Of a stretch of 64,000 nt of DNA, positions 10,775 to 22,236 are shown one piece after another (positions within the stretch are counted from its first letter, which is position 1; every line of letters starts with the position of its first letter). The notes under the pieces were generated by a model. That model was not told where the DNA came from. It searched no databases and saw only the letters and a program-made list of their open reading frames with translations. Made by a program: the position numbers and the translations under genes. The stretch spans positions 21,341,024-21,405,023 of the forward strand of contig CM030835.1 of NCBI GenBank assembly GCA_018105865.1. Direction: 5' to 3'. The DNA is from Metaphire vulgaris. Its lineage: Eukaryota > Annelida > Clitellata > Crassiclitellata > Megascolecidae.

Positions 10775-10933
10775 GTGCTGGAGGTGTGAAATTTGAGCTG
10801 GGGAGGGGTTGAGATGTTCATTTGACTGAAATTCAATGAATGAAATGTACCTGATATGCGATTTTGGGAGGGTTGTAAAATTAGCTGGGGGGTCCAACCC
10901 CTCCAACCCCTTTCTTTGCAACTCCAACACTGG
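10775..10933. mobile_element. short MITE (about 160 bp)
   Basis: The ends are inverted: AGTGCTGGAGGTG on the left and CAACTCCAACACTGG on the right. GGGGAGGGGTTG and CCAACCCC lie just inside them. No clear target duplication was found. Confidence 0.5.
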
Positions 10934-11139
10934 TATTTCCGTTTGTATTCAGTTTAACGAGTGAATTAGTGAAAAATCGGATTTAAATGTGTCAATGTGT
11001 TAACATTTCTGTTTTTGTGCCCTAAACACAAAGCCTTCAATTACGACTAAAGTTACTGTGACGATTTCAGATAATTGACAACAACGCGCTCAAAAGACAA
11101 TAAACCCTAATGGATATCCCATTTAACAGATATCCCATA

Positions 11140-11470
11140 CAGTGGCGTAGCCAGAATTTTCGGAAGGGGGTTCGGTTTTTGTAACCAGCTTCTTCGAAAA
11201 GTCTTGACTAGCAAAAAAGGTTTTGTTTCCTTTCCAAATGTCCTGACAAGCAAAAAATGGTTATTCTAATTTTCCCTCCGATACTTTTTTAGAGTTTTCC
11301 TTTCCAAATAATGACCTGACACGCTAAAAAAGGTCGTCGACATTTCCAATTGGAGTTTTTTTTACCCAGAAAACCGCGTCCGAAAAAATGTATGGAAATT
11401 CATTATAAGCAATCTATCTTCGGCAGCCAGGGGGTTTTAACCCCTAAACTCGCCCTTGGCTGTGCTACTG
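11140..11470. mobile_element. hAT MITE (331 bp)
   Basis: It starts CAGTGGCGTAGCCAG and ends GGCTGTGCTACTG. The flanks ATCCCATA and ATCCCATT agree at 7 of 8 positions. It is AT-rich inside and non-coding. The start is the same type as the right end of the 4908-6407 element. Confidence 0.75.
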
Positions 11471-11478
11471 ATCCCATT

Positions 11479-12290
11479 TTTTGTATCTTGGTTTGATGTT
11501 AGCAGTTAAAAGTGGATTGTTTAATTTAATAAACTGGAAGCCAGTAGAAGCTCTTTATTTGCTCAGGTTTTGCGGTTCTTAACAACTACTCGAGCCAGTG
11601 AATCTTGAATTCGTTGGAGTTTAGCATGTTGGATTTAGAAATATCAAACGGATGAGAGTTACAACAAGCAATACGAATAGGCCTAGTCACTAAGGTACTG
11701 GTAATTTGGCAAAGAGCATCAACGCAGGTTTATTAAGAAATCCTATATTGTCAAGAACCAGGCATGGGCGCCCAAGAAACTTTTTTCTAGGGACAAAACA
11801 CAATAGTCACGGTTAATATTTTACCAAGGTTTTTCAAATTTCACTGTGGCAATATTGGTATTTGCAGTTTACGGGGATGGGGACAGGGGACGGGGGAGTG
11901 CGTCCTTTTGCCCTAATGTGCGGGCGTCCGCGGAAACAGACATTGATCAAAATATGATCAATGAACTAGAGATATGCTAAACTACTCAAGAGATAAAATT
12001 CAGTTGTATGTGGTTGCGGCGCCGGAAATCACAAGACATTTGCAACTAATTAGAAATGCAATCGGATATACACCGGTTCTCATCGTCTATTCTATTTCTG
12101 TCATTGTATTAATAGGAATCTCATTTTTAAATATATGAAAGCTTCTTTAAAAATGCATCGGTATAATCTAATGTCGCGAAAAGTGCAGACAGATGTTCAA
12201 AGATCGATTATCTGGTCTTAAAAATCCTCAATTCGACTATTATTCAGCAAAGCGTTGTTTGGACTCGACTTCAGCACAGTCAGTCACTGA
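11479..12290. other. no gene seen
   Basis: Ordinary intergenic sequence. A G-rich patch (GGGGATGGGGACAGGGGACG) lies near 11873-11900. No frame or transposon end could be supported. Confidence 0.4.
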
Positions 12291-12298
12291 CAGTCAGT

Positions 12299-12382
12299 AT
12301 GAAATTCTTTGTCATTACTCTGGTTTTAGTAGTTTGTTACTTTTACATATCTTACCAACCAATTTTTATCTCAATTGCGTGA
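12299..12382 (+). CDS. possible signal-peptide exon, weak
   Basis: An ATG opens MKFFVITLVLVVCYFYISYQ, a Lys followed by a long hydrophobic core, ending at a stop after 27 codons. It looks like a signal peptide. A splice acceptor (TTCTAACAG) near 12434 precedes a short frame with a Lys-Arg pair (SWLKRDAKDFDVYN), but I could not join the two in phase. Chance is a real possibility. Confidence 0.2.
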   Translation: MKFFVITLVLVVCYFYISYQPIFISIA

Positions 12383-12839
12383 CAATTTTTAAGTTTGCAA
12401 TTCATTGCGTTCAGAAATATTCACCTTCTAACAGATGTTGACGTTAAAGTGTCTCCAAAAAAGTCGTGGCTGAAAAGAGACGCCAAAGATTTTGATGTTT
12501 ATAACATTATTCAAATTTACTTACAGTGAATATTTTGAAATATCGAAAAATATTATGCAGAAGAAATTGAAAATAATTGACAGAACTGATGCCGTTGGGC
12601 TGAATTTACATGTGGTGAAAATTTACATTTTGATTAGCCTAAATAGTTTACAAATTAGCAAATCAGCATGTTTTAATTATGTGCAGTTAACAGCATATAT
12701 AATAACGAGAATACTAATGAAGGTTCAGGCGTTTAAAATTATTGCTTCTCCCTAAAAATACTGTCTACCTATATAATCTATTCCTACTCCTTTTTATCTC
12801 GGTGTGGTAGCCACATTGCAGTAGTTAAACTGCCTGTAA

Positions 12840-13620
12840 CAAAGCGATGGTTCGCCATCTCTCTAGCAGTTGAAGCAGTTTTTGAAGAGTCCTTCAGTGA
12901 TGACGATGATAATGCTAGTATTCCAGACATTTGTATACTACCTCCAAACGATGGGGCAGATTATGAAGTTGAAGCAGTAGATGAAGATATTTTAGGTCCA
13001 GATGTGTTTCCTCGTGTTGCAGATGAAGGGATCCAGGCCTCAGCAGGACCATGTGAAGATGACAAGACCTTTGATAGTAAACCTAGTAGCTCTGAGTTGA
13101 GTCATAACTATGGCAACCTTGTAGCCATGATAGAACGTCGTGTGAATGGATTTTGAAGGAAATAAAAATTTCACAGGCACGAATGTTCAGCAATTACTCA
13201 ACGGGAATAGACGCTGTTGATCTTCTTGATCGTCTGCTTTCGACATACGGACCCAAGGTCAAATCCAAGAAAGAGTGGTGGAACTTGCTTGTCAATGCAT
13301 TCAATATTGCAGTGGTTGCAGCATGGAAGCTACATGTAAGGTTGTTTCTTCCAGCGATCGCCTCAGATATCCTGAATTTCGAAGTGAAGTGGTTGCTTGG
13401 TTGTTGAAAGACACGCCTCGATAATGTTACGGAGGACCCACTGCCTCTGTTCCAAATCTTTTACAACACAATGAAGTCAAACATTACCTGGAGTCTACTT
13501 CCCAGGGGCGAGATGCTTATTGTCAGACAAATGCAAGAATGAAATGTTCGAAGCGTGAAAACCGAGAGGCACCTTCACATCAAGTGTTTTGGGTCTACCA
13601 CACCAATGATTAATTAATTA
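12840..13620 (+). pseudogene. piggyBac-type transposase remnant, catalytic middle deleted
   Basis: The first part (12840-13156) has the acidic N-terminus typical of piggyBac-derived transposases (DDDDNASIPDICILPPNDG, EAVDEDILGPDVFP). It then jumps directly to the late region ARMFSNYSTGIDAVDLLDRL and KKEWWNLLVNAFNIAVVAAW (13170-13340), which matches the conserved D.LD..L and WW.LF....D.A..NAW motifs. A shifted frame continues with LESTSQGRDAYCQTNARMKC, the position of the C-terminal cysteine-rich domain, but several cysteines are lost. The central DDD domain is absent. TTAA words surround the right end. Frames change at least twice, so this is a dead copy. Confidence 0.75.
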
Positions 13621-13649
13621 TTTAATAATTAATTAATTTAATTAATCAC

Positions 13650-14335
13650 CTTAAGGTGATACTTAAAAACAGTATTTCCCACATACTATGCCTATATGAT
13701 GCATGTTCAAAAATTTACATGCTGTACAGCACTAATGTTATAAAATTACTGCCTTTGGTGTTCCCAAGATTTTCGATAGTCATAATGACCCAACGTTCCC
13801 ATTTGGGAACATGGGTATGGTTCCGTGATCTTGAATACTTTTTTCTGATTTCAACTTTTTGTGTTACTATACATCAGAAAGTGTCTAAATATAAGTTTTC
13901 TTGAGTGAGTGTCAATGTCGAAAGGGTCTGGGAAAATAAAGGTTAAAAAATGTCGATAAAGTTATACAACCTGTTTTATAAATGATTATAAGAAGTTCGA
14001 AAAAATAATGATACGGAGCATTTTGTATTGAAGTTCAATGAATAATGAAGTTAATTCAATAAATTGATGTTATGGCTACATCCTCTTAAGTACTCGATTG
14101 AATTCCAGTTTTCGTAATCTAGCACAACAGTCTGCAATCGAAGGCACCGACAATTATTATCACCCAACCGTCGGGGCGAGATTAGCATTTATTTAAACTC
14201 AGTGAAACTTTGCTCCGAATTGTCCGCTACGATTTGCCTTAGAACCTAATTATGTAGAGCAAAAGGGTGCTTATAATAACTGTTATGTTCTTGTGTTTTT
14301 CCAAAGGCAACGTATCGTTGGTTGGTTGTTGAAAG
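13650..14335. other. no gene seen
   Basis: AT-rich sequence with TTAATTAATTAA runs at 13608-13645, at the edge of the piggyBac remnant. No supported feature. Confidence 0.4.
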
Positions 14336-14434
14336 ATGAAGACGATCTACCTGATTCTACTGGTTTTCATTCTTCAAAATGAATTCCTTCCATCGGCCGC
14401 CTACTTGCCTGAAAGGCAGGAAGGTGCGCGATGA
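14336..14434 (+). CDS. candidate signal-peptide exon of a small secreted protein
   Basis: The ATG at 14336 opens MKTIYLILLVFILQNEFLPS followed by AAYLPERQEGAR and a stop. This is a textbook secretory signal: Lys at position 2-3, a hydrophobic core, and small residues near the likely cleavage after SAA. A donor-like GAAG|GTGCGC is present within the frame at phase 1. The next cysteine-rich frame on this strand is 3.5 kb downstream (17839-18081), so this could be exon 1 of that gene, but no phase-matched acceptor with a good pyrimidine tract was found. Both the exon and the link are tentative. Confidence 0.35.
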   Translation: MKTIYLILLVFILQNEFLPSAAYLPERQEGAR

Positions 14435-14661
14435 TATTTGATGACAAAAAACAAACACTTTCACAGCTGAGTAAATGTTTTTGGCATACGTTGGCAGAAC
14501 GCATTCGTCTAAGAGAATTAAAGCAACGTCGTAAGTTCTGTTGATGACGCACATTTTGCATTCTGGAGTTATCAAGCAGTTAACCCTTTAGTCACTGGGC
14601 AAACCTACTCCATGTAATTAGTGTGGGTAAAGTGAACTTATCACTGAGAACCATCTATCAG

Positions 14662-15502
14662 CAGTGATGGGCACTAAGATTTTTAGTTAAACTTTAACTA
14701 AACTTTTTTTGCAATCAATCAAGCAGTTTAAATTTTTAAGTAACTTTTTCACTGTAGTAGTTTAACTTTAAAGTAGTAAAGTCCTTCCCGAGCACTCAAG
14801 GCTAACCTCAAGGCTCATAGGGCGGCGCTGATCTCCGTTACCAAGGCCCTCAGCCAGGCGACTGGTGCAAGGTTACATGATACGGGGCCAGTGTTCTCAT
14901 GCAACGCGCCTGTTTACTTCGCGGATTAATCCGCTACTCATTTGCCATCGCTATCTGGCGAAAGAAGGCTGAGTCGACCTTAGGGCTCCCGCGGGAGTTG
15001 AACCCGCGACCTACTGCTCCATTGTCCAACGCTGTTACCACTCTACTAACTTCCCGCCCATGCGTTTAACTTTAACTGATAGCTAATTTAAAGCAGTTTA
15101 ACTTATAACTTTAACTTCTTAACTTTGACATGAGCTACTGAGCTGGTAAAACTAGGCTACAAGCTGCAACAAACACGATTTACGATTATAATTTCATATA
15201 GCACAATTTTAACGATAAATATAATAAGAATAATAACGGTAATAATAATAATAATTCATAATTGAAACAGGTAATTATGAGGTTGACATGAAAAAGTAGA
15301 GCCTACGCGTGACTTAGCCTGTGCTGAAAGTGGCATAGAATCTGAATAACTCAAGTTTAACTACTAGCCAGTTAACTAAAAAAATTCAGTTTAACTAATG
15401 CCTTAACTAAACTTTTACCCAACCAGTTTAACTTTTGATGCAACTAAAAAAGTAGTTTAACTAAAAGTTAACTAATTTTTAGTTCATTTTTGCCCATCAC
15501 TT
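14662..15502. mobile_element. hAT-type element with perfect 8-bp target duplication
   Basis: It begins CAGTGATGGGCACTAA and ends TTTTGCCCATCACTT, flanked by the perfect direct repeat TCTATCAG (14654-14661 and 15503-15510). The interior is dominated by AGTTTAACTTTAACT words in both orientations. A SINE sits at 14779-15063. It has no coding capacity. Confidence 0.85.
14779..15063 (-). mobile_element. tRNA-derived SINE (copy 2), nested in a hAT element
   Basis: The full-length minus-strand copy starts near 15060 (complement of CTTCCCGCCC), with the B-box complement GAACCCGCGACC and the tail complement GTAAAGTCC. The flanks share GTTTAACTTTAA. It is the best-preserved partner of the 5620 copy. 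Confidence 0.85.
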
Positions 15503-15510
15503 TCTATCAG

Positions 15511-16144
15511 TAAGTTTAAGTACCATTGCCGCGTTATCAAGCGGTTAAGAATTCGTATTTTCGGAAAGAAGAGAAAAATATGTCTTTCTATAAATATAAT
15601 CCGAGTATTTTGTTGGTACATCAAGCGCAATCTAAGCGTAGAAATGCAGGATTTACCAGCAGCGCTTTTGTTTGTTGTTCCCCATTCCCGTACAGTCATT
15701 GACACAGCCTAACAACAAAAGCCCATCAGTCAGACGATTAAACAATGAACTGTCGGCAAATTCAGACGATCGAAGCTCTTGCTAGAACCATAGCGAGGCA
15801 GCGTAGATAAAGTTGACAGGCGCCCCTGTGAAGCGATAACTAGCAGTCTATATCTATAGATAGGTCTGCATGTCAACATTACAAATGCGTAGTCAGTTTC
15901 GTCAGAACGTATGAATATCGGAATAATTTAGCCAGATAAGGTTTCTGCTCAGATTGTCCTTATCTCGATCACAATGCAGGATATCGATAAGAATAAGAGA
16001 AGGTCTACATCAAAATGTTATTTGAGTAGTCAATCCTCGAATTTGATTAGGTGTAAACCTTTTTTACGTGACAAATAAAACTGAATCTCACTGCTTTGAA
16101 AACATCAGAATTACCTTTATCAAAAGCTACGTTAGACTGTGCTC
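15511..16144. other. no gene seen
   Basis: Intergenic sequence. Nothing is recognisable on either strand. Confidence 0.4.
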
Positions 16145-16149
16145 ATATT

Positions 16150-16255
16150 AGATAATCGGGAAACTAGGTTATTGAATGTGTAGAATTGCTATAGTGGCTT
16201 TCATACAGGTTTATCTAGCCTCCTAAACCACTTTAAATCACGTTATTATTATTGC

Positions 16256-16342
<87 letters not shown>
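16150..16342 (+). repeat. LINE 3'-end relic with (ATT)n tail
   Basis: AAACTAGGTTATTGAATG, then CAGG(T/C)TTA and TAGCCTCCTAAACCACTT lead into about 90 bp of ATT. The same block is found at 19470-19570 and 39990-40110. In those copies an upstream frame resembling a LINE reverse-transcriptase C-terminus leads into it. Confidence 0.6.
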
Positions 16343-16345
<3 letters not shown>

Positions 16346-16689
16346 AGAATATTCCATTAGAATGCAGACTTATCGTCTTATCGTTCAGTGCAGATATATA
16401 TTAGACTGGAAACTTAGCAGACAGTGTTGATGGTTTAGAGAAATATCACATATCTGGGATTTAATGACTTGGTTTAATGAATTGGTTTTTATTTATGACT
16501 GAGGGATTTTTTTACCTGATTTTGACAGAATTCAAATCTGATGGCCGCCGTTCAATTCACGACAGAGAGATAAAGTTACTCGATTCTTTAGGACGTGCAA
16601 AGAGGTCAGTTGTACTCGCAAAATCTTTACTCGTGTGAATTAGACTGCTTAAAGCGTGGCGTTCAAATTCTTTAGTTAGCTAGTTAGTT

Positions 16690-16965
16690 AGTTAATATGC
16701 CAACTTATATAGCGCTATAGTCACAGCAGGCCAAGATCAAGAGCGCTTTACAGATTGCACTTAAATGAGATGTTAAACAAGTGCGTCTTAAGTCTGGTAG
16801 CAAACATTTCTAGACTAGTCGCGTTAGTCACAATGTCAGGCAGCGAATTCCAGAGGAGGATTCCCGGGTGAAAGACCTCTCCCCAAATTTCACTGTCTTA
16901 GATGGAGGGGTACAACCAATTGGACCCGATTACATGAACGAAGCTGCCGCCGACAATCAGTAAGC
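16690..16965. repeat. probable LINE 3' region
   Basis: ATATAGCGCTATAGTCACAG and GAGCGCTTTACAGATTG are followed by AATTCCAGAGGAGGATTCC and GAAAGACCTCTCCCC. Such words are common in vertebrate and invertebrate LINE tails. The call is made by resemblance only. Confidence 0.35.
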
Positions 16966-17095
16966 GATGGCCTATGCACATGTTCAGCCAAGTAGACGGG
17001 GCAGGCTTTAACCCTTTCGTTAGAAAAATTAAATTATATTGGGAACAAATATTTGTTTACGTTGGCTACAGTAAAGACCTGTTCCACCTTGTTTG

Positions 17096-17096
<1 letters not shown>

Positions 17097-17152
<56 letters not shown>
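17097..17152. repeat. (TA)n microsatellite
   Basis: About 56 bp of pure TA. Overlapping Ile-Tyr frames on both strands are artefacts of the repeat. Confidence 0.95.
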
Positions 17153-17156
<4 letters not shown>

Positions 17157-17838
17157 GAGCCTCTGGATAAAATTGCATGAAATGTGGTGTACTTCTGCAA
17201 CATTTTGTCATAATGCAGCCAACTACGTTTTTCTTTCAAATTCAAAAGTGCAGCGGCTCCACCTAGCGAAAACCAGGCCAGTTGTAGGAAGCGTTCATTC
17301 AAATATTAGCTACTATCACTGTTTGCGCTAAAAGATCGTAGTAAGAGAGACGAATTTCATCTAATGACATTGACTGCGCTCGAATCTCAAATTCTGAGGA
17401 CATTTCTTGTCCTTTTTTGAGGGGCGGATTCTTTCCCCCAACAGAGTTTGTGCTGAACCGAGCACTGGATCGTGAGTTGGAAAGTCGTTTGTGGCATTTA
17501 CAGGCAAATTTGGATAGAAACAGTAGAACGCTTGTCCTGAATCTGAGTAAACCATGTTCCATGAACGGAAGCAAAATCAATCAGATTGAAAGTTGATTTG
17601 GCCATTATGATAAATTGGTAAGCCAGCGTTAATTTCCCCGGCTAAGCCTCACTTTTGAAGCCTGTCTCCTGTCCTGTTGGACATCGGTTCAGTCAAAAGT
17701 TTGTTTGGGTCTCCAGGGTCCAGAAATTGAAGAATCACAATTTTGAATGTAATAGTAAATTACCCTGCTATCAAAAGCGTCTATGCCAAAACGTCGTGAA
17801 TATAATTATATTAAATCGCCGAAACTCATGACGCCATC

Positions 17839-18245
17839 ATGGAATCATTAGAATGTTCTGGCTATAAAGGCCCCGCTGTTGCAATACCAAATAATGAAAT
17901 ATATGTGGAAAATAAATTCCTCAGGGCAGACTGGACGCTGACGCTGTGCGGCCAATACGATGACTGGTGCCAGAAGGGAAGCAATAATCCAGGGCTGATG
18001 TGCTGTTCCGGATACAAGTGCTATATGGAACGGTGGGGTGACAGAGGCAAGTGCCGCAAATCTCCATTCGACTGGAGCTAGTGACTATCGCTTGACGACT
18101 GTCTCTGCGTCTACTCCACAGGAACGATGCATGCATTTGCTTCTAATTCACAGGAACGATGCATGAAGTTGAACTCAGTCGCAGGCAGAAAAAGAAATTC
18201 ATCCGCAGCTTTTCCTCGAAATGTTAAATAAAGATCATTGCATTC
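17839..18245 (+). CDS. small cysteine-rich peptide of inhibitor-cystine-knot type, last exon
   Basis: The frame 17839-18081 ends in a six-cysteine domain with spacing C-x6-C-x10-CC-x4-C-x10-C, the classical inhibitor cystine knot (knottin) pattern. Peptides of this fold are secreted, and act as toxins, protease or amylase inhibitors, or antimicrobials; the sequence alone does not tell which. The mature domain starts after a likely acceptor (TTCCTCAG) at about 17924, so residues encoded before that may be intron read-through. A seventh cysteine in that first part is therefore probably not in the product. A polyadenylation signal AATAAA lies at about 18227, 145 bp after the stop. No signal peptide is in this exon; a candidate lies at 14336. 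I take it as the terminal exon of a secreted peptide gene. Confidence 0.6.
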
Positions 18246-18659
18246 AACTGGTTTTCAGAGTAATCTTCACATACAACGTCCTACCCGATGCCTTGCCTCA
18301 CAAACTGATTACATATACAGGCCTAAGTAAGTAAGTAAAATATCGTGAATTTCTATGGAGACTTTGTAAGCAGCAACCGTAGTATTTGCTTATTCCTAGG
18401 CGCCTAATATGCAGTAAAAATGTCCATAGAGTCTAACCATAGCTCAGTAGTCAGCCAGGTAAAGTCAATTCCAGAAATCGCCGAAGCAGCAAAGTAGAAT
18501 GCTGAAAAAGACAAAATTCAAAGTACAAAAGACAAAGTAGAATGATGAAAAAGAACTAGAAAGAGACTTACAACTGCTTACACACAAAATTCAGCTTTCC
18601 TCGGAATTATCGAAGTGAGAAAATGGCTGAAATTCGTAAATTCGTGCATTATCATTATA

Positions 18660-19095
18660 CTAGTTTTCAAATATATAGCCCATTGGTGTAACCACGGATG
18701 TGCATGGGGCCGACCGCCCCCTCTAGGTGGAATTATCCCTGGGATTTGCGCAAAACCGTTTAAATGTTTCTTCGAGGGGGTACAGTGGGTAGAATGAATG
18801 AAACAGAGGTGACCCTTCAAGAACTCCTTGACGAAGCTTTTTATGATTGTGCTCTTTTATACTCCAAAAACAGTGTTTATTCAAGACCTTCTCTGGGAGA
18901 ATCTCCCCAGTTTTAACCCCCCCTCTCCAAAAAAATATATGTTGGCTGGGGATGGAAAATTCCCCACAAAGTATGGAGACTCAGACCTTGTCCCCCCAAA
19001 CATTTCAAAATCCCCCAATGTCAAGGTGGCTAGAATAAACACTGCTCCAAAATATCGATGCGCCCCCTTATTCCGTAAGCCTGGCTACGCCGGAG
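18660..19095. repeat. degenerate dispersed repeat; 18990-19046 also at 45284-45337
   Basis: CCCCCAAACATTTCAAA, CTCCCAATGTCAAGGTGG and CTAGAATAAACACTG occur in both places with few differences. The left part (TGTAACCACGGATGTGCATG) and right part (GCCTGGCTACGCCGG) look like decayed inverted ends of a GGCGTAGCC-type hAT element. Confidence 0.5.
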
Positions 19096-19141
19096 ATTTA
19101 AACATACGATATGCTTCAACAGAAGAGTGGTCCGAAGCCTC

Positions 19142-19300
19142 TTACGATAGAAGACTATAGGCATCAAAGCCACGCCATAGATCTCTAAACTGTTCAGGCG
19201 CTTGGAAACCAATTTTCATCTCGTCCGCCCAAGATTCAAACACATTCCGTGAATACAGAACAACGTCCCCACCGCAGATTCTCTGTGCGTCCAATTCAAT
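19142..19300 (-). CDS. terminal coding exon of an unrecognised gene
   Basis: On the minus strand a strong acceptor (TCGTATTTCCAG) is followed by 52 in-frame codons and a TAA. The peptide begins IELDAQRICGGDVVLYSRNV and ends DLWRGFDAYSLLS. The composition is protein-like, without low complexity, and the codons are balanced. Upstream exons should lie at higher coordinates on this strand, but none could be tied to it with confidence. I do not recognise the family. A chance frame of this length behind so good an acceptor is unlikely, though the exon may be a relic. Confidence 0.5.
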   Translation of the reverse strand: MELDAQRICGGDVVLYSRNVFESWADEMKIGFQAPEQFRDLWRGFDAYSLLS

Positions 19301-19409
19301 CTGGAAATACGAAATAACAAACACAATAAAATTGTTAAGAGATCATTCAATATCAAATGAAACATGTATAGTCAGATTAAAATTAATTAATTTAAAAGGT
19401 ATATTGATT

Positions 19410-19580
19410 TGGACAAATGGAACAGTTTGAACGAGGTGGGAGTGACAGTTGAAACAGTAAAGAGTTTCAAAGGCTATCTAGATAAACTAGGTTATTGAAT
19501 GCAGATGGTTATATCAGTGGTTATCACACAGGCTTACTTAGCCTCCTAAACCACTTAAAATCACATTATTATTATATTAG
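19410..19580 (+). repeat. LINE 3'-end fragment
   Basis: GGACAAATGGAACAGTTTGAA reads as a WNSL-type LINE C-terminal motif, and TTCAAAGGCTATCTAGA as FKGYLDK. It is followed by the block shared with 16.15 and 39.95 kb and ends in ATTATTATT. The 39950-40110 copy is the closest relative. Confidence 0.6.
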
Positions 19581-20287
19581 AAGTTCAGATAAATAATGCA
19601 CAAAAACTCTGCTTAAATTCTTCAATTACTTATATTCCACGTGAAATGTCTAAGGCCACAAAAAATTCCGCTTTCATTAAACCAAAGATAAGACAGTCTT
19701 GTACAAACGAAGTGAATGTATTTGTATTATTATTGTGCTTAAGAAAATACTTTCCACTCATTCGATAGATGGCGAAAGTATTATGCAATGCTAAGAGAGC
19801 GCTTATAGGAGTGTTTAGTTTCGGATAAAAGTGACTTTGGGATAAACTGCGATGGAGCGAAAGACATCGAAGAATGAAGCCCCTGCTAAAGTTAAAGGAG
19901 AAATTGCTCTGGTATTCTACTCATTTTAGGATATTGAAGACTTTAAATACAGTTATTTGTAATAGCCTAAGCTAATGAAACTACAATCCTCTTCAAAACT
20001 GATTCGAAAAGCTACTGTATTTATATGGTATATAGTATAAGATAGTTCAATATAAAGTGTGGCTAACTTATGTACAAAATATTTTTGTAGCGAATATTTT
20101 CGATATTCGCAAAATTCAAAAAATAACTTTAATAACTTTCTTTCAGAATGTGACCAATATGCACAAACACGAAGATTAATATTATGTGAATTTAGCGAAT
20201 ATTCCCGAAAATACAAAATATACATAGCCTAATGAGGATTTCGATTACTACATTTTTAGAATAATATAATAAATATTATTCTAGCTT

Positions 20288-20450
20288 CTTGTTGTTGTTG
20301 GTGTTCTTGTTGTTCTTGTTGTTCTTGTTGCTGTTGTTGTTGTTCTTGTTCTTTTTGTTGTTCTTGTTCTTGTTCTTGTTCTTCTTGTTCTTGTTCTTGT
20401 TCTTCTTCTTGTTCTTGTTCTTCTTCTTCTTCTTTTTCCTCCTTCTCTCC
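20288..20450 (+). repeat. TTG/TTC-rich trinucleotide tract
   Basis: An interrupted (TTGTTC)n tract of about 160 bp grading into TTC and TTT. The Lys/Asn-rich and Leu/Phe-rich frames over it are artefacts. Confidence 0.9.
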
Positions 20451-20639
20451 CCCTCTTCTTTTAAGTTCTCTGCTCGGAAGCAGGTCTTTGTTCCCTTTGG
20501 CGCCATCTTGTGCGTGCGTGTATTCTGCTTGCTTATAGACGCTTCCTTATCAAAGAGCGTCTATGTGTGCTTGTGTGTCTGTGTTTGGCTCCTCCTTTTT
20601 CAACCAGGTCTGGCCACCGACTATGGCGGGGTCTGACGT

Positions 20640-20665
20640 CATCTTTCGCCGATGATGATGATGAC

Positions 20666-20701
<36 letters not shown>

Positions 20702-20745
20702 AAGTTTATTTATGTCCAAGGCGCTTTTAGTCAAAAGCGCCGTTG
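20640..20745 (+). repeat. (GAT)n followed by LINE-tail-like sequence
   Basis: TCTTTCGCCGATGATGATG starts the GAT run. The same TTCTTTCGCCGATGAT junction occurs at 63919, before a GATA run. AAGGCGCTTTTAGTCAAAAG follows. Confidence 0.7.
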
Positions 20746-21209
20746 CTAATGAAAAACCAAGTCTTTAGTCTAGCAAGGAAGGATAGTCTTATGCTTGTGG
20801 TATCACGGATGTCTGTCCATAACCCTAACCCCCTAACTCTAAACCCGATGCATAACCTTCTGCTTTTTTGCAGAAAAAAGACGCACCCTGCACACTTATT
20901 GTCGACTAAAATTGGATAAAAGTTTAATAAAACACTGATCATCTGAATATAAGCTGTGTATTGCAGGCGTATACGTTTCTTAAAACCTAACCCTGATTGC
21001 AACTGTCAAGGCTTGTGACTTTGTGATATTGGTTAGAAAATGAAACTTTTGAATCTAATCTCGCGCTTCACCGCGCACCCACTAGCCTCTGCCCTGCCAC
21101 CCGATTTTGGGTCGCGACACATAGTTTGGGAAACACTGGCATATAGGGGCCTAGCTTAGTGTAATAGTAGATAGGTTTACGAAAAGCATCTATTTATACG
21201 CTTGTATTC

Positions 21210-21700
21210 TTCGACACTGAAACAAAAAAGAAAATACTCGAAACCTGTATCTTCAGCAGCTTTTTATATGGATGCGAAACATGGACCATCACCAAAGACC
21301 TGGAAAGAAAAATACTAGCCTTTGAAAGAAAATGTTATAGAAAAATACTACGAATCGGATGGGTCGAAAAAATCACAAATGAAGAACTATACAGGAGAAT
21401 TCAGCCCAAACAAACCATGCTGGAAAGAGTAAAACAAAGGAAACTCCAACTTTTCGGACACATATGCAGAATGAAAGAGGACAGAAAGATCAAAGCTCTA
21501 ATGTTTGGAATAATGGAGAGTGCCAATAAGAGAGGGAGACCACACAAGGAATGGTGTTATGATATTGAAGAATGGTGTGGAGACAGTTTACAGGATCTTA
21601 GTCACAGAGCAACGTACAGGAAAGAATGGCAGAAAACTGTGGAGATGGCATTATACACCAACGGGCGATGAGCCCACGGTTAATGATGATGATGATGATT
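21210..21700 (+). pseudogene. LINE (RTE/craniofacial-type) reverse transcriptase C-terminal fragment
   Basis: In frame: ETWTITKDLERKILAFERKC, YRKILRIGWVEKITNEELYR, LQLFGHICRMKEDRKIKALM, then NKRGRPHKEWCYDIEEW and a stop at 21671. The GHI.RM and KRGRP..W..DI.EW motifs mark the C-terminus of endonuclease/reverse-transcriptase LINEs. A GATGATGAT tail follows within 15 bp of the stop. The copy is 5'-truncated, and an earlier part is shifted in frame. Confidence 0.75.
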
Positions 21701-22106
21701 CTTCGGCAATAACCGTTTCAGATTCATAGATACGTTAACGTTATTTCTCCCATTTTCACCAGCGTCGAGATTACGTTTTCAACATCATAACGAAAGTTAG
21801 ACGCGTGTTTCATCAGTGTGGTTTATTCAATGGTCTTATCGTATCCCGTGCCGGTTGCCTAAGCTTAGAATGGGACGCCTAATTTTACGGGGATTTCCAA
21901 CTGTCTCACTGGATCACGTGACGCTCTACGCACAAACTATGGGCAGCGAGAGCATTCATAATTCCCTACTTCAATGGACTTCATCCTACTCTCGAGCCTG
22001 AATTATTTTTATGCCATTTTAGGGTTGGTCTTAACCCCCAAGCATTTAATAAAATTCATAAAAGAGGATGTGAGCGGACATAAGCGGACAGACAGCCGTA
22101 CCTGCA

Positions 22107-22236
22107 AGCTCACATGAAATTGCGTGCTTAATAATTGCAATGAACCAAATTGGAACCATATGGCGTACTCACCTTAAACTCACGTGAAAGTGCGTAACTA
22201 ATAACTGGAACGAACTAAATTGGAACCATATGGGTT
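22107..22236 (+). repeat. tandem duplication of about 70 bp, two units
   Basis: Both units contain CTCACATGAAATTGCGTG or its variant CTCACGTGAAAGTGCGTA, then TAATAA(T/C)TG(C/G)AA and AAATTGGAACCATATGG. About 85% similar by eye. Confidence 0.7.

Noticed and set aside
20276..20749. Lys/Asn-rich, Leu/Phe-rich and poly-Asp frames
   Set aside because: Translation of TTG/TTC and GAT repeats.
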